Shown here in pieces: positions 1 to 6,240 of a stretch of 15,739 nt of DNA (positions are counted from its first letter, which is position 1; the number at the start of each line of letters is the position of its first letter). The notes beneath the pieces are model-generated. The model saw only the letters and a program-made list of their open reading frames with translations, was not told where the DNA came from and searched no databases. The DNA comes from Alphaproteobacteria bacterium. Lineage in GTDB: Bacteria; Pseudomonadota; Alphaproteobacteria; Rhizobiales; Devosiaceae. Location: assembly GCA_018820005.1 (NCBI GenBank), contig JAHJOS010000354.1, forward strand, positions 1-15,739, given 5' to 3'. A program made the translations under genes and the position numbers.

Positions 1-1
1 C

Positions 2-232
2 CTGGGCGCCATCCTGACGGGCATGGGTGATGACGGCGCGCGCGGGCTGCTTGAAATGCGCCAGTCGGGCAGTTTTACGCTCGCCCAGGACGAGGAGAGC
101 TGCGTCGTGTTCGGCATGCCCAAGGAAGCCATCGAGCGTGGCGCCGCCGCCAGGATAGTGCCACTCAAGCGCGTCGCCACCGAAATCAGCGCCTTTTCAC
201 GCAAGGCCACCACTCCGGGATCCCCGCTATGA
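2..232 (+). CDS. cheB: CheB, protein-glutamate methylesterase/deamidase, C-terminal fragment
   Basis: This is the last 76 codons of a chemotaxis methylesterase; the gene begins outside the window. The visible reading begins LGAILTGMGDDGARGL, the conserved CheB C-terminal motif, and the first Asp of the GDDG stretch corresponds to the catalytic-triad aspartate of the family. The partner Ser and His would lie upstream, out of view, as would the receiver domain. CheB removes methyl groups from, and deamidates, glutamyl side chains of chemoreceptors in the cytoplasm and is activated by CheA phosphorylation. The stop codon overlaps the next start as ATGA, so the two genes are very likely translated together within a larger che operon. 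The family call is firm. Only the length and the response-regulator half cannot be judged. Confidence 0.93.
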   Translation: MGAILTGMGDDGARGLLEMRQSGSFTLAQDEESCVVFGMPKEAIERGAAARIVPLKRVATEISAFSRKATTPGSPL

Positions 233-2037
233 CTGCTCTTGCCATAGAGAACGCGCCGGTTCCCGTCGCCACCGCCGCGCTGCGCGACATGGCGCTTGGC
301 CTGGCGCTGCCGCGCGCGCAGATCGAAGCTACGTTTGTGCGCGTCGGCGCGAGCCTGGGCGAAGGGGCCGCGATCCTCAATCGCGTCACCAAGGTCTTTG
401 AGGCTCTGCCTGCCGAGCTTGAGAGCCCACAATTAGGCGAGGCCTCGGACCGGCTCGCCGATGTCGGGCTGCAGGCCCGGCTCATCTCGGAATCCTTTGC
501 CGCCGAACTGGCTGATCTCACCCAGCTTGTTGGTGTGGTCGCCGCAGCCGATCACCCCATCGCCAGCCTGCGCCGCAACATCAAGATGATGGGCATTGTC
601 TCGATCAATGCACGTGTCGTAGCCGCCAGCATCGTGGGCGACAGTGATGACTTTGATGTTTTCACGACCGATATTGCCCAGCTCTCCGAGGCGGCAAACG
701 CGACCATTCAGGAATTCACCGCGCTCTATCGCCAGCTCGCTGCGGAGGTCACCCAGGCCGCCCAGCAGCGCAGCGAGTTCCAGCGTGTGCATTCCCAGTC
801 GCTCAGTGGTCTGGCCGCCAGCATGGATGGCGCCCTCGATGCCGTCGCCCGCCAGCGCGCCGTGTCCGTCGCAGGCAGCGCTGAAACAGGGCGCGTATCG
901 CGCCAGATCGTCAGCCGGATTGCCAACGCCGTCATGGCGCTGCAGGTCGGTGACGCCACCCGGCAGCGCATTGAGCACGTTGAAAGCGGCGTGCAGAAGC
1001 TCGGCGACCTGCTGGACGGCAACGCATTGGAGGCTGACGATATCGCGGCCGCACAGGCCGCCATCGGCGGGCTGCAGGCGGCCCAGTTGGCCGCCGCCGC
1101 TCAGGCGTTTGAAGCCGACATTGCCGAGGCGAGCGACGCTTTGCGCGATCTGTCCGCTGATGCATGCGCCATCATGAGCCATAGCCGCAGCATTTATGGC
1201 GATGGCGCCGATGGCGTCGAATCCCCCTTGACCGCCCTCAGCCGGGCGGTGCGCGACGCGGCAATCGTCCTGCTCGATTGTGAGACCGAGCGCGGCAAGA
1301 TCGAACTGGTCGCCACCGCCGTACTGCGCACAGTTGATGCCCTGCTGGCCCATGTCGCCGCGGTACAGGAGGTTGAGGCCAATATGCGGCTGGTGAGCCT
1401 GAACGCGGCCGTCAAATGTGCCCAGCTCGGCCCGCGTGGCGCCGCGCTCAACGTGATAGCCCGCCAGCTGCGCGAACTGACCGGCGAAACAGTCACCTCG
1501 GCCGAGGCTGCCATGGCGGGTCTCAAGGAAGCTGCCCGTCTGGCGCGCTCCTTCGGTGCTGCCGCCAATGGTGATGCAACCGGCCGCGTTGGCCAGCTTG
1601 AGCATGAAGCCACCGCCGCGCTTGTGCTGCTGCAGGGCGTCGATAGCGCCCTGGCCAATGCCTTGGCGACGCTCGAACGCGATGGCCCCGATGTCATAGC
1701 CAAGCTGGGCAATGCCGCCGAGACCTTTGCCGATCAGGCCGCTATTTCGGAAGCCATGCGCGATCTTCATCAGCGCCTCGTCGCCGAATGCCCGCCCGCC
1801 GGCGGCACTGCGCCATCGGCCATTGCCCCCACGCTCGACATGCTTTGGGCGGCCTACACCATGGATGCCGAACGGCGCATCCATGAGCAACTGCTTGGCA
1901 AGCGTTCCAAGCCGGTCGTCGAGGCCGTCGCCTTCGAAGGCTTTGACGATTTCGGCGACACCGCATCCCCTGAGGTCGTCACGCAGAGTGCTACAGAAAG
2001 CCCCGCAGAAGGCGATCTCGACGCCCTGTTCTTCTAG
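229..2037 (+). CDS. Soluble MCP-like chemotaxis protein with a CheZ-like D-x-x-x-Q motif
   Basis: This is a 602-aa, Ala-rich, almost wholly helical protein with no signal peptide and no membrane segment, so it is probably cytoplasmic. Two segments resemble the receptor hairpin tip: residues 117-154 (NIKMMGIVSINARV...) and 385-421 (NMRLVSLNAAVKCA...). This suggests an internal duplication. Between them, residues 234-250 (AVMALQVGDATRQRIEH) look like the CheZ active-site helix: D242 and Q246 form D-x-x-x-Q, the pattern CheZ uses to dephosphorylate CheY-P. The last residues, EGDLDALFF, resemble the short acidic/hydrophobic tail by which CheZ binds CheY. The start overlaps the cheB stop (ATGA), with a weak GGGA eight bases upstream. 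Databases would probably label it a methyl-accepting chemotaxis protein. A phosphatase or a receptor-array accessory role is my inference. It could instead be a soluble receptor. Confidence 0.75.
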   Translation: MTALAIENAPVPVATAALRDMALGLALPRAQIEATFVRVGASLGEGAAILNRVTKVFEALPAELESPQLGEASDRLADVGLQARLISESFAAELADLTQLVGVVAAADHPIASLRRNIKMMGIVSINARVVAASIVGDSDDFDVFTTDIAQLSEAANATIQEFTALYRQLAAEVTQAAQQRSEFQRVHSQSLSGLAASMDGALDAVARQRAVSVAGSAETGRVSRQIVSRIANAVMALQVGDATRQRIEHVESGVQKLGDLLDGNALEADDIAAAQAAIGGLQAAQLAAAAQAFEADIAEASDALRDLSADACAIMSHSRSIYGDGADGVESPLTALSRAVRDAAIVLLDCETERGKIELVATAVLRTVDALLAHVAAVQEVEANMRLVSLNAAVKCAQLGPRGAALNVIARQLRELTGETVTSAEAAMAGLKEAARLARSFGAAANGDATGRVGQLEHEATAALVLLQGVDSALANALATLERDGPDVIAKLGNAAETFADQAAISEAMRDLHQRLVAECPPAGGTAPSAIAPTLDMLWAAYTMDAERRIHEQLLGKRSKPVVEAVAFEGFDDFGDTASPEVVTQSATESPAEGDLDALFF

Positions 2038-2080
2038 ACGTCCCCCGGCGCTGTCGGCGGTCGCATCTTGCGGGCAGGGC

Positions 2081-2560
2081 CTAGCCGTCAGCCAGCCTGT
2101 CGGCGGCGTCCAGCACGGCAGCAACGTCCTGCTCGTGATTGCCCAGCATGGCGGCTACCCGCTCCAGCGATGCAATAAGCATGGCCTGTTCCCAATCCTG
2201 CAGTGCCATGAACTGCTGATGGAATTGCGCATGCACGCCATCGGGCGCGATCGCCAGCGCCTTGTGGCCCGCAGGGGTCAGCGATAGCCACACCTGGCGC
2301 CGGTCTGTCTCGCCGCGCCGCCGTTGCACCATGCCCAGTGCTTCGAGCTTTTGCAGCAACACGGTCGTCGTCGCCTGGGTGATGCCCATGCGGCCCGCAA
2401 TATGGCCTGCGGTCTGTTCGCGCTCGTCGTCCAGCATCTGCAGAAAAATCAGTTGCGACGGCGTCAGGCCCGTTTCGCGCATCACCTGCTTGCCGTTGAG
2501 CTCGGTCGTGCGCAGGATTTTGCGCATCGCCGTCAACGCGCGCTTGGTTCGATCTTCCAA
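2081..2560 (-). CDS. ectR: EctR-like MarR-family transcriptional regulator
   Basis: This 159-aa winged helix-turn-helix protein is transcribed away from ectA. Residues about 33-101 form the MarR DNA-binding core: LTPSQLIFLQML, then the recognition region GRMGITQATTTVLLQKLEALG, then the wing RRRGETDRRQVWLSLT. The N-terminal run RKILRTTELN matches the start of EctR regulators found beside ectoine genes, which repress ect transcription until osmotic stress. The start is TTG: it is preceded by GGGGA five bases upstream, there is no in-frame ATG before the upstream stop, and the next ATG (codon 12) would remove the conserved N-terminal helix. It converges on the chemotaxis gene with a 43-bp gap that holds no clear terminator. 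The MarR family is certain. The EctR assignment rests on position and on candidate operators in the shared promoter region. Confidence 0.85.
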   Translation of the reverse strand: MEDRTKRALTAMRKILRTTELNGKQVMRETGLTPSQLIFLQMLDDEREQTAGHIAGRMGITQATTTVLLQKLEALGMVQRRRGETDRRQVWLSLTPAGHKALAIAPDGVHAQFHQQFMALQDWEQAMLIASLERVAAMLGNHEQDVAAVLDAADRLADG

Positions 2561-2645
2561 TTGGATCCCCTGTCGACCATTCGCACGATTCTAGCGTCCC
2601 GGCGGCGGAAACCCAAGCGTGAAACGTCCAGCTGAAGCCGCTAAA

Positions 2646-2665
2646 TATAGTTAGTACAAGCTAAC
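2646..2665. promoter_or_regulatory. Candidate EctR operator 1, ectR side
   Basis: The sequence is TATAGTT-AGTACAAG-CTAAC. It contains a perfect inverted repeat GTTAG-N6-CTAAC at 2650-2665. It overlaps a possible ectR -10 box (TATATT read on the minus strand, 2649-2644), so binding would autoregulate ectR. The ATATAGT core resembles the half-site reported for EctR1 of Methylotuvimicrobium alcaliphilum, as I recall it (TATTTAGT-GT-ACTATATA). The function is inferred. Confidence 0.5.
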
Positions 2666-2801
2666 AAATGGATGGGCGCCGCGTTGTGGCTGTGGCGTAC
2701 GACGGCGCTCGAAAAGAGTTTGCTTCTTCAAAATCGCTTATAAATCAACTGGATGGGCCGATATATGGCAAACTTATAGCCGAACTGACATCGATCTGAT
2801 G

Positions 2802-2836
2802 TTGACATATAGTTTCATCATACTAAGTTTCGCGCC
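2802..2836 (+). promoter_or_regulatory. Proposed ectA promoter
   Basis: A perfect -35 consensus TTGACA lies at 2802-2807. With 16-17 bases of spacing the -10 would be TAAGTT or AAGTTT (2824-2830), a poor match, as expected for a promoter needing activation, supercoiling or stress. The transcription start would fall at about 2836-2838, essentially on the ectA ATG. The -35 is clear. The -10 and start site are inferred. Confidence 0.45.
2808..2827. promoter_or_regulatory. Candidate EctR operator 2, ectA side
   Basis: The sequence is TATAGTT-TCATCATA-CTAAG, matching operator 1 in both the TATAGTT and CTAA blocks with the same eight-base gap. It also contains the inverted repeat TAGT-N8-ACTA (2810-2825). 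It begins right after the TTGACA box and ends nine bases before the ectA ATG. A bound repressor would therefore cover the spacer and -10 of the proposed ectA promoter. Confidence 0.5.
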
Positions 2837-3397
2837 ATGTTATACGGCAATTCAGTTTTGACCGACGCAGGCGCTTTGCGCGCTGAGCGCCCGACGCAGA
2901 TCCGCATGCCAAGCGCCGCCGATGGGCCTGCCATCTGGAAACTTATCGAAGCCACGCCAGCGCTCGATAGCAATTCGCTTTATTGCAATCTGCTGCAGGC
3001 CAGCCACTTCGCCGCCACCTGCGCAATCGCCGAACGAGATGGCCAGATCGTCGGCTGGCTGTCGGGCTATGTGCCGCCCGAGCGCGGCGACACGCTCTTT
3101 GTCTGGCAGGTGTGCGTCGGCGAGGCCGCCCGCGGTCAAGGGCTGGGCAAGCGCCTGATTGCCCATGTGCTGGCGCGTCCGACATCAAGCGGCATCCGCC
3201 ATCTCGATTGCACCATTACCGAGGACAACACCGCCTCATGGGCGCTGTTCGGCTCCGTCGCCCGCGGTCTGGATGCCCAGATGGTGCAGGCCGAGCATTT
3301 CTCCCGCGACACCCATTTCGACGGCGCTCACGCCAGTGAATTGGCCGTTTCAATCGGCCCGTTCACATCCGGACAAGTCGCCGCATTGGCTGCCTGA
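2837..3397 (+). CDS. ectA: L-2,4-diaminobutyrate N-gamma-acetyltransferase EctA
   Basis: This 186-aa GNAT enzyme acetylates L-2,4-diaminobutyrate with acetyl-CoA, the second step of ectoine synthesis. The EctA landmarks are present in order: IRMPSAADG (22-30), LDSNSLYCNLLQ (43-54) followed by SHFAATCAIAE, then LFVWQV (87-92), the acetyl-CoA loop RGQGLG (99-104) and TITEDN (126-131). The ATG at 2837 is the first start after an in-frame TAG at 2810. It gives about 21 residues before the conserved core, and no Shine-Dalgarno sequence precedes it. Later starts (TTG 2858, ATG 2906) are no better. It is the first gene of the + strand block and sits 50 bp before ectB. Candidate EctR sites in its promoter suggest osmotic derepression. 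The assignment is secure; only the exact start is uncertain. Confidence 0.96.
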   Translation: MLYGNSVLTDAGALRAERPTQIRMPSAADGPAIWKLIEATPALDSNSLYCNLLQASHFAATCAIAERDGQIVGWLSGYVPPERGDTLFVWQVCVGEAARGQGLGKRLIAHVLARPTSSGIRHLDCTITEDNTASWALFGSVARGLDAQMVQAEHFSRDTHFDGAHASELAVSIGPFTSGQVAALAA

Positions 3398-3447
3398 CAC
3401 CGACCCATCAACGCCGATCCCCCCCAATTTTCAATGAGAGGCGCTCT

Positions 3448-4737
3448 ATGAACACGACCGCAATTCCCGCCAAGCTTGCAACTTTTGACCGTGTTGAAAG
3501 CCAGGTTCGCTCCTATTCCCGCAGCTTTCCAAAGCTGTTCGACCGGGCCCTGGGCGCAACCATTTTTGATGCCACCGGCAAGTCCTACACCGATTTCCTG
3601 TCAGGCTGTTCCAGCCTCAACTACGGCCACAATGATCCCGATCTCAAGGCCGCGTTGATCGATTACATCGCCGGCGATGGCATCGCCCATGGCCTCGACA
3701 TGTTCACCCGCGCAAAGGAAGAGTTCCTCGCCAGCTTCGAGCGCAATATTCTCAAGCCCCGCGGGCTGAACCATCACATCCAGTTCACCGGCCCCACCGG
3801 CGCCAATGCGGTGGAAGCGGCGCTCAAGCTGGCCCGCAAGGTGACGGGACGCGACAACGTCATTTCCTTCACCAATGGCTTCCATGGCGTGACGCTCGGC
3901 GCGCTTGCGGCCACCGGCAATGGCAAGCATCGGCGCGGGGCTTCTACGCCCCTGTCGGGTGTGACCCGGGCGGCCTTTGATGGCTATTATGGCGCCACCA
4001 TCAATACCGCCGACCTGCTTGAACGGCAGCTGTCCGACCCGTCCAGCGGCATCGACGCGCCGGCGGCGATCATCGTTGAAACAGTGCAGGGCGAAGGCGG
4101 CCTCAATGCGGCCTCTCCCGAATGGCTGCGCCAGATCGAGGCCATCGCGCGCCGTCACGGTGCTCTGTTCATCATCGACGATATTCAGGCCGGCTGCGGC
4201 CGCACCGGCGGCTTCTTCTCCTTCGATGGCATGGGTCTGTCGCCCGATATGATCACCATGGCCAAGTCCCTCTCGGGCATGGGCCTGCCGCTGGCCGTTA
4301 CCCTGATCAAGCCTGAATACGATGTGTGGAAGCCTGCCGAGCACAACGGCACCTTCCGCGGCAACAACCATGCCTTCATTACGGCTGCAGCCGCTCTCGA
4401 CAAGTTCTGGGCCGATGATCGCTTTGCGGCGGCCGTTGCCGACAAGGCCGATTACCTGGCTGAGCGCCTGGGCGCCATCGCCGACGAGCATGACATGCGC
4501 ACCAAGGGTCGCGGCATGATGCTGGGTGTCGATGCCGGGACGGGCGAACGCGCTGCAGCCATCTGCCGGCAGTGCTTTGCCGGCGGTCTGATCATCGAAA
4601 CATCGGGCAGCTTTGACGAAGTCGTCAAGGTGCTCGCCCCCCTCACCATTTCCAAGGCGCAGCTCGGCGCCGGTCTCGACACCCTTGAGGCTGCTTTTGC
4701 TGCCGTCATGGGCTCGCGCCGCGCCGCTGCCGAATAA
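3448..4737 (+). CDS. ectB: L-2,4-diaminobutyrate aminotransferase EctB
   Basis: This 429-aa class III PLP aminotransferase converts aspartate semialdehyde plus glutamate into L-2,4-diaminobutyrate, the first committed step to ectoine. Visible signatures are LSGCSSLNYGHNDP (51-64), the PLP-phosphate loop GPTGANAVEAALKLAR (115-130), the cofactor-binding aspartates in IIDDIQAGCGRTGG (242-255), the Schiff-base lysine K273 in MAKSLSG, and GTFRGNNHAF (301-310). Its length matches EctB proteins. GAGAGG six bases before the ATG is a good ribosome-binding site. The stop codon overlaps the ectC ribosome-binding site, so ectB and ectC are probably translated in step. It should act in the cytoplasm with EctA and EctC. 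Confidence 0.97.
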   Translation: MNTTAIPAKLATFDRVESQVRSYSRSFPKLFDRALGATIFDATGKSYTDFLSGCSSLNYGHNDPDLKAALIDYIAGDGIAHGLDMFTRAKEEFLASFERNILKPRGLNHHIQFTGPTGANAVEAALKLARKVTGRDNVISFTNGFHGVTLGALAATGNGKHRRGASTPLSGVTRAAFDGYYGATINTADLLERQLSDPSSGIDAPAAIIVETVQGEGGLNAASPEWLRQIEAIARRHGALFIIDDIQAGCGRTGGFFSFDGMGLSPDMITMAKSLSGMGLPLAVTLIKPEYDVWKPAEHNGTFRGNNHAFITAAAALDKFWADDRFAAAVADKADYLAERLGAIADEHDMRTKGRGMMLGVDAGTGERAAAICRQCFAGGLIIETSGSFDEVVKVLAPLTISKAQLGAGLDTLEAAFAAVMGSRRAAAE

Positions 4738-4748
4738 AGGAGACTGCC

Positions 4749-5141
4749 ATGATCGTCAGAGATCTCAACGACGCCCGCCAGACCGAACGGCTGGTCAATG
4801 CTGATGGCTGGGACAGCACGCGCCTGCTGCTGGCCGGTGATGATATGGGCTTCAGCTTTCACATCACCCGCATCCACCAGGGCACCAGCCATGTGTTCCA
4901 CTACAAGCATCACTTCGAGAGCGTCTACTGCATCTCCGGTGAAGGCTCGATCGAGGAACTCGATACCGGCAAGGTCCATCCCATCCGCCCCGGCGTGATG
5001 TACGCGCTTGACCAGCATGATCGCCACCGCCTCTCGGCAACCAGTGAAATGGTCATGGCCTGCTGCTTCAACCCACCCGTCACGGGCCAGGAGGTCCATC
5101 GCGAAGATGGCTCTTATGCACCCGTCCTCGAGGATGCCTGA
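4749..5141 (+). CDS. ectC: L-ectoine synthase EctC
   Basis: This 130-aa cupin catalyses the water-eliminating ring closure of N-gamma-acetyl-diaminobutyrate to ectoine. The three residues reported as metal ligands in characterised EctC enzymes, Glu57, Tyr85 and His93, occur here at exactly those positions, in HHFESVY, PGVMYALD and DRHRL. The cupin strands FHITRIHQGTSHVFHYKHH and YCISGEGSIEEL are intact, and the length is typical. The ribosome-binding site AAAGGAG overlaps the ectB stop and lies six bases before the ATG. It is followed by a 71-bp gap to ectD with no promoter or terminator that I can see. Confidence 0.97.
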   Translation: MIVRDLNDARQTERLVNADGWDSTRLLLAGDDMGFSFHITRIHQGTSHVFHYKHHFESVYCISGEGSIEELDTGKVHPIRPGVMYALDQHDRHRLSATSEMVMACCFNPPVTGQEVHREDGSYAPVLEDA

Positions 5142-5212
5142 CGCCGCCGCGCGCCGTCTGCGCATGGCGCCGTGTCCATCCTCTAAAAACTCAAAAAACG
5201 AAAGGCGATCTC

Positions 5213-6142
5213 ATGACCATGTCCGCCCTTAACTCCGCTCCCCAGGATGCCTACCCGACCCGATTGCCACAGGAACAGTGGCTTGAGCGCAAGGACCCCA
5301 CCGTCTGGGGCAAGTGGACGCCCGAAGCGCCGCTGACGCGCGCCGAAACCCATTCCTTCGAAAAGAACGGCTTCCTGATTCTCAATGGCGTGTTCTCCGC
5401 CGCTGAAGTGGCTGCCCTGCAGGCTGAATCAGGGCGCATGCGCTCAGGTGAAGCTGGTCTCGCGCCGGAAAACACCATCACCGAGCCCGGTTCAGATGAA
5501 GTGCGCACCGTGTTCCGCCTCGACGAGCAGAGCAGCCTGTTCGACCGCCTGGCGCGTGACAAGCGTATCGCCGGCCGCGTGAGCTATCTTCTCGATGACG
5601 AGGTCTATCTACACCAGTCGCGCCTCAACTATAAGCCCGGCTTCACCGGCAAGGAATTCTACTGGCATTCCGATTTCGAAACCTGGCACGCCGAAGATGG
5701 CATGCCGCGCATGCGGGCCATTTCCGCCTCTGTTCTGCTTACCGACAATGATGCGCTCAACGGGCCGCTTATGCTGATGCCCGGCTCGCACCAGACCTTT
5801 GTCGCCTGCGCGGGCGAGACGCCGCAGAACAACCACCAGACCTCGCTGCAGAAGCAGGAAATCGGCGTGCCCTCGCACGATAGCCTGAGCCGCATGGCCA
5901 ATAAGTTCGGCATCGATTATGCCGCCGGCCGCGCCGGCACGGTCATCCTGTTCGACTGCAACACGCTGCATGGCTCGAACGGCAACATCACGCCGTTCCC
6001 GCGGTCCAATGCCTTCTTTGTCTACAACGCCTGGTCCAATCGCGTGCAGGCGCCCTTTGCCGCCGAAGCGCCGCGCCCGGCCTTCCTGAGTTCGCGTGAC
6101 ACCGAGCATCCCATCGCCATCGAGAGCGGCAAGCTCGTCTGA
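5213..6142 (+). CDS. ectD: Ectoine 5-hydroxylase EctD
   Basis: This 309-aa non-haem Fe(II)/2-oxoglutarate dioxygenase converts ectoine to 5-hydroxyectoine using O2. The EctD signature FYWHSDFETWHAEDGMP (149-165) supplies the iron ligands His152 and Asp154; the third, His253, is in TLHGSNGN. Upstream, YLHQSRLNYKPGF (132-144) is the usual substrate/co-substrate strand, and the N-terminus has the family's DPTVWG stretch. The ATG at 5213 has AAAGG seven bases upstream; a second ATG two codons later would shift the start only slightly. Its presence means the organism makes hydroxyectoine as well as ectoine. It is followed by two stem-loops before ask. Confidence 0.97.
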   Translation: MTMSALNSAPQDAYPTRLPQEQWLERKDPTVWGKWTPEAPLTRAETHSFEKNGFLILNGVFSAAEVAALQAESGRMRSGEAGLAPENTITEPGSDEVRTVFRLDEQSSLFDRLARDKRIAGRVSYLLDDEVYLHQSRLNYKPGFTGKEFYWHSDFETWHAEDGMPRMRAISASVLLTDNDALNGPLMLMPGSHQTFVACAGETPQNNHQTSLQKQEIGVPSHDSLSRMANKFGIDYAAGRAGTVILFDCNTLHGSNGNITPFPRSNAFFVYNAWSNRVQAPFAAEAPRPAFLSSRDTEHPIAIESGKLV

Positions 6143-6156
6143 TTGCGGTCCCGAGC

Positions 6157-6178
6157 GGCAACCCCGCCGGGGTCTGCC
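6157..6178 (+). other. Stem-loop 15 bases after ectD
   Basis: ACCCC-GCC-GGGGT forms a tight five-pair stem, extended by GGCA/TGCC around a single bulged C. There is no U-run after it, so it is not a classical terminator. It could protect the 3' end of the ectABCD segment from exonucleases or slow polymerase. The structure is read directly; the role is inferred. Confidence 0.5.
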
Positions 6179-6201
6179 ACCAGACATGACGTACAAAACA
6201 G

Positions 6202-6228
6202 GGTTCCCCGTCCAAGTGCCGGGGAACC
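6202..6228 (+). promoter_or_regulatory. Perfect 9-bp stem-loop just before the ask ribosome-binding site
   Basis: GGTTCCCCG and CGGGGAACC are exact inverted copies around a nine-base loop (TCCAAGTGC). Three bases separate the stem from GGAG, the ask Shine-Dalgarno (6232-6235). Such placement could influence ribosome loading on ask or mark an mRNA processing site. No U-tract follows, so complete termination is unlikely. Confidence 0.55.
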
Positions 6229-6240
6229 GCTGGAGACCAA

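Larger units (their letters stand above)
2561..2836. promoter_or_regulatory. Divergent ectR/ectA control region
   Basis: This 276-bp gene-free stretch is markedly richer in A and T than its surroundings, most of all from about 2730 to 2836. It holds the two TATAGTT-N8-CTAA sites described separately, a TTGACA box at 2802, an inverted repeat ACATC-GATCT-GATGT at 2788-2802, and two copies of TGACAT (2786-2791 and 2803-2808). There is also an imperfect direct repeat CAAnTGGATGGGC (2665-2677 and 2746-2758) and two CTTATA hexamers (2737 and 2773). No open frame here looks like a gene. It is the only obvious entry point for transcription of the long ect-ehu gene run. Confidence 0.8.

Noticed and set aside
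2038..2080. Terminator between the convergent chemotaxis gene and ectR
   Set aside because: The 43 bases are GC-rich but I found no convincing stem followed by a U-run on either strand.
433..2124. Long minus-strand open frame (about 560 codons) opposite the chemotaxis gene
   Set aside because: It lies wholly antisense to a gene with clear family features and overlaps the end of ectR. Its translation shows no recognisable domain and looks like the reverse of GC-rich codon bias.
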